Source: an uncultured Endomicrobiia bacterium
GTDB taxonomy: Bacteria; Elusimicrobiota; Endomicrobiia; DTEH01
Assembly (NCBI GenBank): GCA_937936785.1
Contig: CALDDQ010000004.1
Location: 1-64,000 of the forward strand
Length of the DNA stretch: 64,000 nt
Direction of reading: 5' to 3'
Shown piece by piece: positions 37,820-47,396 of the stretch. Positions within the stretch are counted from its first letter, which is position 1; each line of letters starts with the position of its first letter. The notes below the pieces were generated by a model. It worked only from the letters and a program-made list of their open reading frames with translations. It ran no database searches and was not told the DNA's origin. The translations under genes and the position numbers were made by a program.

Positions 37820-39121
37820 ATGAAAAAAATATTTTTATTATTTTTTATAATTTCAAATACAATTTTTGCAGATAATAATATTAAAAAGCAAGATATTGAG
37901 TTATATTATAATGTTGCAGTAGAAAAATATGTTCAGAACGATTATGAAAAAACTATTGAATATATGGAAAAAATTTATTTGATATCTCAAGAACAAAAGT
38001 ATAAAAATTTTATAGTAAAAGTTTTATATGAAGCAGCAAATAAAGAATATATGATACGAAATTATTCAAAAGCTTTTGAATACCTAGAAAAGTCAAAAAA
38101 ATATACTCAAACTGATGAAAGAATTAATCAATTAAAAGTTGTTTTACAAGATCTGTTATCAAAACAACAACAAGAGGTTAAAATGTTAAAATCAAAATTT
38201 GTTTCAGAGCAAAAACCTGAAGAAAAAGTTTCAGATGATATTAAGAAAGAAACTAAATCTTTAGAAAAAAAAGTTGTTGCTAATCCAATCTCAGAAAAAG
38301 TAAAACCAGAAGTTGTGCCAGAAAAAGAAGAAAAAAATTTTTCAGTAAAGAATAATAAAAATATTTATGTTTGGATTATAATTATACAATTATTAATATT
38401 TTTAATACTAAGCACAATTATATTTTTTATAAAATTAACCAATCAAAAACTAAATAATACAATAAAAAATTATGAGATAAAAATTTCGTTGCTTGAAAAA
38501 GAAAAGATAAAATTACAACAAACTAATTTAGATTTGTTATCTAAAGTTGAAAAATATAAAGAAAATGAAGATTTATATAAAAAAAATTTAGATGATTATA
38601 AAAATGAGATAAAAGAAAAAATGGAACAGATAAATTTGTTACAGAAACAGTTAATTGATCTTACCTCAAAACCAAAAATGGTTTCATATGGAATAGATAA
38701 TTTTCTACAAAAAAAACATAAAGAAATTATAGGGTATATTACTGAAAATCCAAAAGAAGAACAATCAGAGTTTGATATTGAAGCATCAAGAAGTAGAATT
38801 GCTTTAATGTTAAAAAATTTATACGAACTAAATCCTTCTAAAGCGTTAGAATCTATTGTTAATTTAGCTACAAACAAGAATCCTATGATTAGGATAAATA
38901 TTGTGCAAGGGCTAATAGAAATTGCTACGGAAGAAACATTTAATATATTGTTAAATTTGTATTCGGATCCGGATGAAAGGGTAAGAAGAGAAGTTATAAA
39001 ACGTTTATGGATATTGAAACAAAAAATTGATAATAATGCAATTGTTTTAAATGATAATATAAAAAGTAAAGTAATAGAAATTGTTCAATATGAAAAAAGA
39101 AAAGGTGAATGGATATTTTAG
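37820..39121 (+). CDS. Exported/membrane protein with TPR, TM, coiled coil and HEAT-like repeats
   Basis: Signal-like N-terminus; TPR-like repeats; IYVWIIIIQLLIFLILSTIIFFI TM; C-terminal ALESIVNLATNKNPMIRINIVQGLIEIA HEAT-like. Confidence 0.65.
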   Translation: MKKIFLLFFIISNTIFADNNIKKQDIELYYNVAVEKYVQNDYEKTIEYMEKIYLISQEQKYKNFIVKVLYEAANKEYMIRNYSKAFEYLEKSKKYTQTDERINQLKVVLQDLLSKQQQEVKMLKSKFVSEQKPEEKVSDDIKKETKSLEKKVVANPISEKVKPEVVPEKEEKNFSVKNNKNIYVWIIIIQLLIFLILSTIIFFIKLTNQKLNNTIKNYEIKISLLEKEKIKLQQTNLDLLSKVEKYKENEDLYKKNLDDYKNEIKEKMEQINLLQKQLIDLTSKPKMVSYGIDNFLQKKHKEIIGYITENPKEEQSEFDIEASRSRIALMLKNLYELNPSKALESIVNLATNKNPMIRINIVQGLIEIATEETFNILLNLYSDPDERVRREVIKRLWILKQKIDNNAIVLNDNIKSKVIEIVQYEKRKGEWIF

Positions 39122-39143
39122 TTATTAAATTAGTTAATTATAC

Positions 39144-40643
39144 TTAATGTTCTTCAAAAGAAAACACAGTAAAGACGTACAATTCAGTTTTAGGATCTTT
39201 CCATGCATTAGGTCCAAGTCCTGCTTTCCCGTAACATAGTTCAGACAAAAATAACTCTTTTTTTGGTAGTTGTTGCCAAACTTGTGGTAAAAAAAGACCT
39301 GAATTAAATCCGCGTCTTACCACTACACCGTGAATATTTTCTTTAATTTCTTGTACAGAAGAAATTTTTTTCATAGGGGAAAGAATTGAGATTTCAATTC
39401 TTGTTTTTTCTAATTCTTGTTTTGTTAAAGGTGAAAATCTGGGATCTTCTGTTGCTGCTGCAATAGACATATTTATTACAGCCTGGTATAACGGTTCTTT
39501 AGATACTGTTGTGCCTATACAACCACGTAATTGATTATTTTTGTTTAAAGTAACAAAAACAGCTGCCGGTTGAAGAAGTTCTGGATCTGTAGTTTTAAAA
39601 TCTAAAATTTTTTTTGTAGTAAGATATTCATTAATTGTTTTTCGTGCTAAGTTTAGTAAAACTTTTTGGTTTTGTTCTGAAATTGTAAATTCATTTTTTT
39701 TAGTATCCATTTGTATGTTCTCCTTTGAAATATTTTTTTTAATTAAAGCAATAGACGCGTATCCTACTACACGCGATTTGTCGCCGTAAGTTGGTATATT
39801 ACCAGAGTTTGAATAATTTAAAAGTTTAACTTCGTTTCCAGACAAAAGTTGTGTTAACAATAAAGTTATTCCGACAGCAGTTTCTGCACATATAGCACAG
39901 GCAAAATTGTCAATAGGTTGTTTTTGTATTTTTGGTAATTCTTGGTAGAATTTTATCGGGTCAAAAGTTTTTATTAAATCAATTGTTTGATAATCAGCTT
40001 GTATCGCATCTGAATATTTTGGATAATGGGACAAATCCGTTGAACAAATTATTATTATAGGTCGTTTTGTAGGATAATTTTTTATTGTTTGGAAAAGATT
40101 TTGTGCAATTTGGTATGATTTTTTGTAATCGTAAGAACTGACCAAAATTGGTACAATGGTGAAATTAGAAAATATATGTTGCAAAAATGGTAGTTCAACT
40201 TCTAATGAATGTTCAGGAATATGAGGTTGAACTTCTGTAGTAAAAATATTTTTATAATTAGCAAGCTGGGAAATAAAATTTTTTTCTAATTCAACTTCAC
40301 CAAAAGGTGTTTTAAAATTACTTTTTGTATAAACAGAAGGTTTTTCTAAAAAATAATAATGTGATTGTCCAATTAAAATAATTATAGGATTATCTAAATT
40401 GTATAATGACAAATATTTAAATCCATAAGCAGCTACTTGCCCAGAAAACATATATCCTGCATGAGGAACTATTAATCCCAGTATTTGTCCTTCTACAGTT
40501 TGTTCTAAATTTACTCTGGATAAGTAAAAATCTATAACCTTAGATAACTCGTGCTTGTTAGAAGGATAAAACTGTCCTGAAACAGCAGGTTCTCTGCACA
40601 TAAGTTCACTTAAAAATAAAAAAATTAGTAAGATAAAATTCAT
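39144..40643 (-). CDS. AmmeMemoRadiSam proteins B and A fused (MEMO1 domain + AMMECR1 domain) with hydrophobic N-terminus
   Basis: REPAVSGQFYPSNKHEL...LIVPHAGYMFSGQVAAYGF...STDLSHYP (MEMO1); QLRGCIGTTVSKEPLYQAVINMSIAAATEDPRF (AMMECR1). Confidence 0.92.
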   Translation of the reverse strand: MNFILLIFLFLSELMCREPAVSGQFYPSNKHELSKVIDFYLSRVNLEQTVEGQILGLIVPHAGYMFSGQVAAYGFKYLSLYNLDNPIIILIGQSHYYFLEKPSVYTKSNFKTPFGEVELEKNFISQLANYKNIFTTEVQPHIPEHSLEVELPFLQHIFSNFTIVPILVSSYDYKKSYQIAQNLFQTIKNYPTKRPIIIICSTDLSHYPKYSDAIQADYQTIDLIKTFDPIKFYQELPKIQKQPIDNFACAICAETAVGITLLLTQLLSGNEVKLLNYSNSGNIPTYGDKSRVVGYASIALIKKNISKENIQMDTKKNEFTISEQNQKVLLNLARKTINEYLTTKKILDFKTTDPELLQPAAVFVTLNKNNQLRGCIGTTVSKEPLYQAVINMSIAAATEDPRFSPLTKQELEKTRIEISILSPMKKISSVQEIKENIHGVVVRRGFNSGLFLPQVWQQLPKKELFLSELCYGKAGLGPNAWKDPKTELYVFTVFSFEEH

Positions 40644-40724
40644 TATTTTAGATATATAAAAAAACAATTAAAATTTCTATAATAAGTTTGAATTTTTATA
40701 AAAAAATGTAGTATAAAGAACATT

Positions 40725-41216
40725 ATGAATTTTATTTTTATGTTTACAAACTTTATTTTTACTATATTGTCAAGGATATGGTTTTTGTTATTTAACCATT
40801 TAATAAATGTTCCATTGACACTCATATTAGGAGTAGGAAAATATTTTGCCTTTGTTCTCGCAGTAATAATAAATCAGATACAGATATTTTTTTATTATAA
40901 AGTTTTAGAAGATACTAAGTTAGGCACAAAATTTAAATGGTTAATAAATAGAAAAATAAAGTTAAACAGTGAGAAAGTGTTTAAATTATCCACAGAAAAA
41001 CATTTTAGCAAATATTTTACAATTTCAATATTAGCTTTGTTGCCAATATATTTTGGTGGCATATTTTTTGCAGTTTTTTATGCGCATTCGTTAAAAGTTG
41101 AAAAAGTAAAATCGTATATATTTTTGTCAATAGGAAGTTTGTTAGGTTGTGCATTTTGGACTATAGGTTTGGTGAATATTGGCACTTATATTGGGCGAAT
41201 TTTTAAAATCTGGTAA
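40725..41216 (+). CDS. Hypothetical multi-pass membrane protein
   Basis: 163 aa, several hydrophobic segments, divergent from the AmrB-AmrA gene. Confidence 0.6.
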   Translation: MNFIFMFTNFIFTILSRIWFLLFNHLINVPLTLILGVGKYFAFVLAVIINQIQIFFYYKVLEDTKLGTKFKWLINRKIKLNSEKVFKLSTEKHFSKYFTISILALLPIYFGGIFFAVFYAHSLKVEKVKSYIFLSIGSLLGCAFWTIGLVNIGTYIGRIFKIW

Positions 41217-41469
41217 TGTTAAAAAACAAGTTAAAGATATATTTTTCTAAAATATTATAAATTAAATGTTTCGATTATGTATTATATAAAGATAAAAGTT
41301 TCAAATTTAATTTTTGTCGGATATCTTAGATTAAAATGATTTAATTTTGTTAAAAAAACTTTCAATTATGTTTAATAAACAAAAATAGTGTTTTTATATG
41401 ACAAAACTAATGATGATTAGTTTGTGCAATTGGATAAATAGAAAAATTATAACAGTTTCTATTTTTTGG

Positions 41470-41541
41470 TCGGGGTGACAGGACTTGAACCTGCGACCAC
41501 TCGCACCCCAAACGAGTGCCCTACCCCTGGGCTACACCCCG
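41470..41541 (-). tRNA. tRNA-Pro (anticodon GGG)
   Basis: Reverse complement CGGGGTG...CACCCCGA; CTCGT-TTGGGGT-GCGAG anticodon arm; GGTTCAAGTCC. Confidence 0.92.
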
Positions 41542-41599
41542 ACAAAAAATAAGTTGTGTATAAAAATGTAACTTTTAAAAATTTACAATAATATAAAAG

Positions 41600-42841
41600 T
41601 TAGTTCAATAATAATATTTTTACAATATTTCCTTTTTTTAATTCAACATCTTGTTCATTTAAAATAATTAAACAATTTGCTTTTACTACAGATTTTAAAA
41701 TGCTTGAGTCTTGGTTTTGTAATGGAGTTACAAAAAAAATATTTTTTTTAACAAAATATTTTCCACGTAAAAAATATTTAAATTGAGGTTCTTTTTTTAT
41801 ACTTTTAGTAAGAAAAGCAAAAAAAATATTTTTGTTGTCAAAATCTTTTCTTCCAGAAAGTTTTAATAAGAAAGGTTTTATTAAAACTTCAAATTGGACA
41901 AAATTAGCTACAGGGTTTCCCGGAATACCAAAAATGTATTTCTTTTTTTTATTAAAAATTTTTGTTCCAAAAAAAAGTGGTTTTCCTGGTCTACACCGTA
42001 TTTCCCAAAAGATAGGTTTTGTGCCAACATTTTTTAATACTGGTTTAACAAGGTCATATTCTCCGTGCGAAATTCCGCCTGAGATAAGTATTACATCGCA
42101 ATCTTTGATAGCTTTTAAAACAACACTTTTTATTTTATTAAAATTATCTTTAACTAAACCATAATTTATAAAATTAAAATTATATTTTTGTAATAAAGAT
42201 TGTAGTACATAAGAATTAGAATTTTTTACCTGACCAAATTTAGGTTTTTTGTCAATATTAACAATTTCATTTCCTGTAGTTATAATTCCAACAGTCGGTA
42301 TTTTATAAGTTAATATTTGATTAATTCCTGCAGAAATTAAAATTCCGATATGTTGTGGTTGTAAACGTGTCCCTTTGGGAAACAAGAATTCATTTTTTTT
42401 AAGTTGGTTACCTTTGAACCTAACATTAGAATATTTTTTTATTGGTTTAATAATTTTGATAAAACCATTTTTTTTAATAACTAATTCTTTTTCAATTACA
42501 GAATCAAAATTTTTTGGCAAAGGTGCTCCTGTCATAATTTTTATACAACTAAATTTTTTATCATATTTTTTATGAAATTTAGATTTTTTTCCTGAAGATG
42601 ATGTTCCAATTATTTTTAAATAGACAGGATTTTTTAACGAAGCGTTTTTTGTAGCCCAACTTTTTATTGCAAAACCGTCTTTGGCAGAGTTGTTATAATT
42701 TGGTACAGTGAGTTTAGAAAATAAATTTTTAGCTGTAATACGAAAAAGAGAATTTTTTATTGAAATCATTTCAGTTTTAAGTTTTTTGCAAGAATTTAAC
42801 ACCAATTTTTTTGCTTTGTTAAAAAATATAAGTTGTTTCAT
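41600..42841 (-). CDS. moeA: Molybdopterin molybdenumtransferase
   Basis: VPNYNNSAKDGFAI; IMTGAPLPKNFDSV; VGIITTGNEIV; ISGGISHGEYD; GIPGNPVANFVQFEV. Confidence 0.93.
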   Translation of the reverse strand: MKQLIFFNKAKKLVLNSCKKLKTEMISIKNSLFRITAKNLFSKLTVPNYNNSAKDGFAIKSWATKNASLKNPVYLKIIGTSSSGKKSKFHKKYDKKFSCIKIMTGAPLPKNFDSVIEKELVIKKNGFIKIIKPIKKYSNVRFKGNQLKKNEFLFPKGTRLQPQHIGILISAGINQILTYKIPTVGIITTGNEIVNIDKKPKFGQVKNSNSYVLQSLLQKYNFNFINYGLVKDNFNKIKSVVLKAIKDCDVILISGGISHGEYDLVKPVLKNVGTKPIFWEIRCRPGKPLFFGTKIFNKKKKYIFGIPGNPVANFVQFEVLIKPFLLKLSGRKDFDNKNIFFAFLTKSIKKEPQFKYFLRGKYFVKKNIFFVTPLQNQDSSILKSVVKANCLIILNEQDVELKKGNIVKILLLN

Positions 42842-42844
42842 AAA

Positions 42845-44494
42845 CTAATTTTTAGGTAAATAAAATAGTATTTTTGTCCATTTTCCAAATTCAGATTCTG
42901 CCCAAATATTTCCGCCATGAGTTTCTATGATATTTTTAGAAATTGCAAGTCCAAGCCCAAATCCAGGTTTTTCTTTTGTGGTGATATTAGTTAATTGAAC
43001 AAAAGGATTAAAAATAGTTTTTAAACTTTTTTCTTCAATGCCCTGTCCATTATCTTCTATACAAAAATTAATTTTATTTAAAGTTTCGTTGGTACGAATT
43101 ATTATATGTTTTGATTTTTGTTCTATAGGCATAAATTTAATAGAGTTGTTTAACAAATTTGTTATAACTTGTTTAATTCTGTCTCTGTCAAAATAGAATT
43201 TATCAGTAGTATGGTTTAATTCGAGTTGTAAGTTTATGTTAGACGATTTTAAGTTTAGTGTATATTCTTCAACAATTTCGTTTATTAAATCAGAGATAGA
43301 ATTTTCTTTTTTTATAATAACAAACTTACCTTTATCCATTCTTGAAAAATCTAATAATTGTTCAATTAAACCATCAAGTCTTTTGATATTACGTTTTGCA
43401 AGATCGTATAATTGATTACTTAAATTCTTTTCTGCAAGTTCTATCGCTGCAGAGAGTACCATCAAAGGTGTTCGTAATTCATGATTTATTATTGAAATAA
43501 AATTCGATTTTAGTATGTCATATTCAATAATAATTCTGTTTTTAATAATGATGAAATATATGTAAGAAATCCATTTTGCAAACAAGTTCGAAATATGAAA
43601 CTCTTGTTTTGAAAACATTTTTTTGTTTGGAAATAATCTTGTAATACAAATTATTCCTAATACATTGTTATCAAAAGTTAAAGGTAGTATTATTGATGAA
43701 ATTATTTTATTTGATGATATAATATTTTTAGAATATAAGTTACGATATTTTTTTAACCCATCTTGTAACAAAAGACTTTTTTTAGCTTTTATAGCATAAT
43801 TTATTATTTTCCAATTATTTTGAACAGTAAGATTATCATCTAATGCTGTTTTAAATCCATAGGAAGAAACTAATTTATATTTTTCTGTGTTACTATCATA
43901 TAAAAAAATTGAAATTTTTTCAGGACAAAACATTTTTAACAATTTTTTTGTAATCAAATTAAAGATTTTTTTGATGAAATAATCAATATAATCTATGTTA
44001 CCATTCTTAGTTAAAAAAGTTTCTTTTTTGGACATAAAATATTGTTCGTATTTAACTAAAAATTCTTTGTTAATATCAAACAAATTTTTTAACAGTTCTC
44101 CTTGAAGCGTTATTTTATGTGTGTTAATTAGATTTTTAAATGTAGCAAGAAAAGAGTTATGATCAGTGTAGTTTATAAAAGTTGAAGCACATTTGTTTTT
44201 TTGTAATAATGAACAAGTTTTTATACTACAAGATTTTTTTAAGTCATGAACCAAAGTTACATAAAATAACATTGGAAAATTTTTAAACATAAACTTATGA
44301 ATTTCTGAACGTTTATAAGGATCGGTACAGGTGCTGGTAAGAACAATTTCATAATTTTTAGAATATAAAATATTTTTAAATTCAGTGAAACTAATTTTAT
44401 CTGAAATAACATCAACTTTGAACCCATTGTTTTGTAATAGTTTTGCAATTTTAAAATAAGAACCAGTAGATATAAACAAAATTTTTTTATACAT
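42845..44494 (-). CDS. Histidine kinase with degenerate receiver-like N-terminus and GAF-like domain
   Basis: ISIINHELRTPLMVLSAAIELA; GQGIEEKSLKTIFNPFVQ; N-terminal LFISTG/IVLTSTCTD in place of acidic receiver motifs. Confidence 0.88.
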   Translation of the reverse strand: MYKKILFISTGSYFKIAKLLQNNGFKVDVISDKISFTEFKNILYSKNYEIVLTSTCTDPYKRSEIHKFMFKNFPMLFYVTLVHDLKKSCSIKTCSLLQKNKCASTFINYTDHNSFLATFKNLINTHKITLQGELLKNLFDINKEFLVKYEQYFMSKKETFLTKNGNIDYIDYFIKKIFNLITKKLLKMFCPEKISIFLYDSNTEKYKLVSSYGFKTALDDNLTVQNNWKIINYAIKAKKSLLLQDGLKKYRNLYSKNIISSNKIISSIILPLTFDNNVLGIICITRLFPNKKMFSKQEFHISNLFAKWISYIYFIIIKNRIIIEYDILKSNFISIINHELRTPLMVLSAAIELAEKNLSNQLYDLAKRNIKRLDGLIEQLLDFSRMDKGKFVIIKKENSISDLINEIVEEYTLNLKSSNINLQLELNHTTDKFYFDRDRIKQVITNLLNNSIKFMPIEQKSKHIIIRTNETLNKINFCIEDNGQGIEEKSLKTIFNPFVQLTNITTKEKPGFGLGLAISKNIIETHGGNIWAESEFGKWTKILFYLPKN

Positions 44495-44507
44495 AAAAAT
44501 ATTATCT

Positions 44508-45512
44508 TTAATTTATAATTCTTAAATCACTACCACAAAAGTTACACTTGTTTTTTGTTAAATTTAAAACATTAATTTTATAACCCATTCTTGAAATAAC
44601 TTTTTTCTTACAATTAGGACAAAATGTTGAATTATAATTTTCATCTAATACATTTCCAAGATAAACATAATTTAATTTTTCTTTTGCTATGGAATAAAAT
44701 TCTATTAAAATAGATTCTGGTGTGGAGTGAATATTAAATTTATAATTTGGATGATATTTTGATATGTGAAAAGGTATGTCTTTAGATAAAGAAGATATAA
44801 AGTCTACTATTTTTATTATGTTTTGTTTATCATCATTAAAATCTGGAATTATTAATGTTGTAATTTCTATATGGATATTATGTTTGAACAAAGTCTCTAT
44901 AGTGTTTAAAACAAAAGAAATTTTTCCTTCACAATATTTCACATAAAAATCAGAATTGAAAGATTTCAAATCAATATTAGCAGCGTCGATATATGGTATT
45001 AAATCAAGCAATGGTTGTTTGTTAATATAACCGTTAGATACAATAATATTCTTAAAATTATTTTTATTAAATAGCTGTGCTGTTTCAATTAAAAATTCAA
45101 TATTTATTAAAGGTTCATTATATGTGTATGCTATTCCGATATTATTATGTGCTTTTTTTGCTAGATAAAATAATTTTTTTGAGGTTATGTTTTGTGAAAC
45201 AAAATGTTCTGAAAAATTTTGTGAAATTTCCCAGTTTTGACAAAACCCGCACTTAAAATTACATCCCCAACTACCAATAGATAAAACATTTTTTGAAGGA
45301 AAAAAGTGATATAACGGTTTTTTTTCAACAGGATCTAATGATATAGAAGATAGATTTTCATAGTTTAAAGCAAAAAGTTTTCCGTTAATATTTTTTCTGG
45401 AAAGACATATACCAACTTCTTTATCAAGAAGTATGCACGAATGTGGACACAAAGTACAATTTATTTTTTTAAAATTTTCTGATATTACTTTGTAATACAG
45501 GGCTTCTTTCAT
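44508..45512 (-). CDS. amrS: AmmeMemoRadiSam system radical SAM enzyme (AmrS)
   Basis: GSWGCNFKCGFCQNWEISQ (CX3CX2C); IAYTYNEPLINIEF; C-terminal zinc-ribbon-like Cys pairs. Confidence 0.93.
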   Translation of the reverse strand: MKEALYYKVISENFKKINCTLCPHSCILLDKEVGICLSRKNINGKLFALNYENLSSISLDPVEKKPLYHFFPSKNVLSIGSWGCNFKCGFCQNWEISQNFSEHFVSQNITSKKLFYLAKKAHNNIGIAYTYNEPLINIEFLIETAQLFNKNNFKNIIVSNGYINKQPLLDLIPYIDAANIDLKSFNSDFYVKYCEGKISFVLNTIETLFKHNIHIEITTLIIPDFNDDKQNIIKIVDFISSLSKDIPFHISKYHPNYKFNIHSTPESILIEFYSIAKEKLNYVYLGNVLDENYNSTFCPNCKKKVISRMGYKINVLNLTKNKCNFCGSDLRIIN

Positions 45513-45521
45513 TATTAATAA

Positions 45522-47396
45522 TTATAAAAAATCTTTAGGATCATAATCAATATATAACTTGATATTTTTGTTCTTATAAGATTTTAGGATAGACAAAAAG
45601 TTGTTTGTGGAAAAATTTTTTTCAATAATTTTTATTAAAATAGAAAATTTAAATATAGTTTTTGTTTGTTTAATTTCATAAGTTGAAAAAACTAATATGT
45701 TTTTTATAGTATTTAATTCTTTAATAATATTATCAATTTTAGGTAGATGTTCTTTTCTGTCAGCGACAAAAGTTATTTGGATTAGTTCACAATATGGGGG
45801 ATAGCACAGATCTTGTCTTGTTTTTAGTTCGTTGATATAAAATTTTTTTTCATTAAAAGTTAATAAGTTGTAATTATCATCTTTTTTGTATAATTCTAAT
45901 ATTGTGTTAGAATTATTGGGAGTGAGTAGATTTAATAGATATATAAATTTATAACAATTTTCATAAGCAAGATAATTTGGATGATAAAGCATTGTGTCTA
46001 AATTTGAAAAATATATTAGAGAAACATTTTTAAAATTTATTCTATATATATAATTTAAAATTTCTTGTGTTACAACCAGAATATCAACTTTTTGAGAATT
46101 AAAATCTTGAACAATTTTAATTTTTAGGTCTTGGGATAAATCATTATCTAATCTTGCAACTTTTGCTTCTGGCAAATGATAAGTCAAGTAATTGGACATT
46201 CGTTGTATGCCAAAACCATACCCAGAATAAGATTTGCTTTTACAATATCTACAAATAAATTCAGATATTTTATTAGAACACAAGGAACATTTAAATTGAT
46301 TTTGTTCGTTATCGTATTTCATTATACTATTACAATTAGTGCATCTCATAATCTTAGAACATTTTTTACATGAAATAAATTTGTTATACCCTTTTTGTGG
46401 GTGAACAACAACAGATTGTTTTAACCTATAGATTTCTTTTTTTAAAATATGTTTTAGATTATATTGTTGTACAAAAATGATTTTTTTTGTAAGGATATTC
46501 TGATGATTTAAAAAATATATTTTTTTGTATTTATATTTAGTGTTTATTGAATGTAAAAATGAAGAATAAAATATTTTATAGAATTTTTTTATTTTATTTA
46601 AAACTTCAATAGTAGAAAATTGTGGATTTGAAAAGTTTTTATGTCCTAAATTATCTTGTTCATCTACTACAACAATAGTTTCAAATTTAAATGGTAAAAA
46701 GACACCAATTTTTGTTGATAAAATTATGTTAATAAAACTATTTTGTACAATGTTCCAGATGTTGTACCGGTCATTTATTGAAACATCACCTGTATAAGTT
46801 AAAATTTTATTCGCAATTTCAACCTTTGTTTCTATTAGGTATTGATAAAAATCTTCAATATAAAATCTTTCTGGGAAAACTATCAAACAATTTTTTGTTT
46901 CATTTAAAGAATACAAAATTACATTTTTATAAAATTCAAATTTTTCTTTTATAGAAGTATTTTTTATTAATATAGGCTGTTTTTTTATTTCAAGGATATT
47001 TTTAACATTTTCGTCAATAAAAAAATTATATTTTTTTTGTTTTTCTTGGATAATTGCTTTGTTAACACATAATTCGGTATCAAAAGGAAAAAAATGAAAC
47101 AAAACTTCTCCTATTGAAACCAAATATTGTTTAGCCAGGTTTTTTGCAAGTTGTATTTGCCAAGGTTGAAATAATGGTGTTGTGTCTAATATTTTGGTAA
47201 TATTTTTTATATTTTTATTATCAGAAATTTTTTTAGATGTAGATATTATTATTCCAACTTTTTCTTTTTGATTTCCGAAATTTACTACTACACGATGTCC
47301 AACCAAATTATTTTTATAAAGATTTTCAGGAATAGAATATGTATAAGCGATATCAATTGGTATTGCAAAAACAACTTCGCAATAAAAAATGTTCAT
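45522..47396 (-). CDS. priA: Primosomal protein N' (PriA-like), helicase motifs degenerate
   Basis: Eight zinc-binding Cys (CKKC, CTNC, CSLC, CRYC); PriA N-terminal domain; no GxxGSGKT; DEQD instead of DEEH. Confidence 0.82.
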   Translation of the reverse strand: MNIFYCEVVFAIPIDIAYTYSIPENLYKNNLVGHRVVVNFGNQKEKVGIIISTSKKISDNKNIKNITKILDTTPLFQPWQIQLAKNLAKQYLVSIGEVLFHFFPFDTELCVNKAIIQEKQKKYNFFIDENVKNILEIKKQPILIKNTSIKEKFEFYKNVILYSLNETKNCLIVFPERFYIEDFYQYLIETKVEIANKILTYTGDVSINDRYNIWNIVQNSFINIILSTKIGVFLPFKFETIVVVDEQDNLGHKNFSNPQFSTIEVLNKIKKFYKIFYSSFLHSINTKYKYKKIYFLNHQNILTKKIIFVQQYNLKHILKKEIYRLKQSVVVHPQKGYNKFISCKKCSKIMRCTNCNSIMKYDNEQNQFKCSLCSNKISEFICRYCKSKSYSGYGFGIQRMSNYLTYHLPEAKVARLDNDLSQDLKIKIVQDFNSQKVDILVVTQEILNYIYRINFKNVSLIYFSNLDTMLYHPNYLAYENCYKFIYLLNLLTPNNSNTILELYKKDDNYNLLTFNEKKFYINELKTRQDLCYPPYCELIQITFVADRKEHLPKIDNIIKELNTIKNILVFSTYEIKQTKTIFKFSILIKIIEKNFSTNNFLSILKSYKNKNIKLYIDYDPKDFL

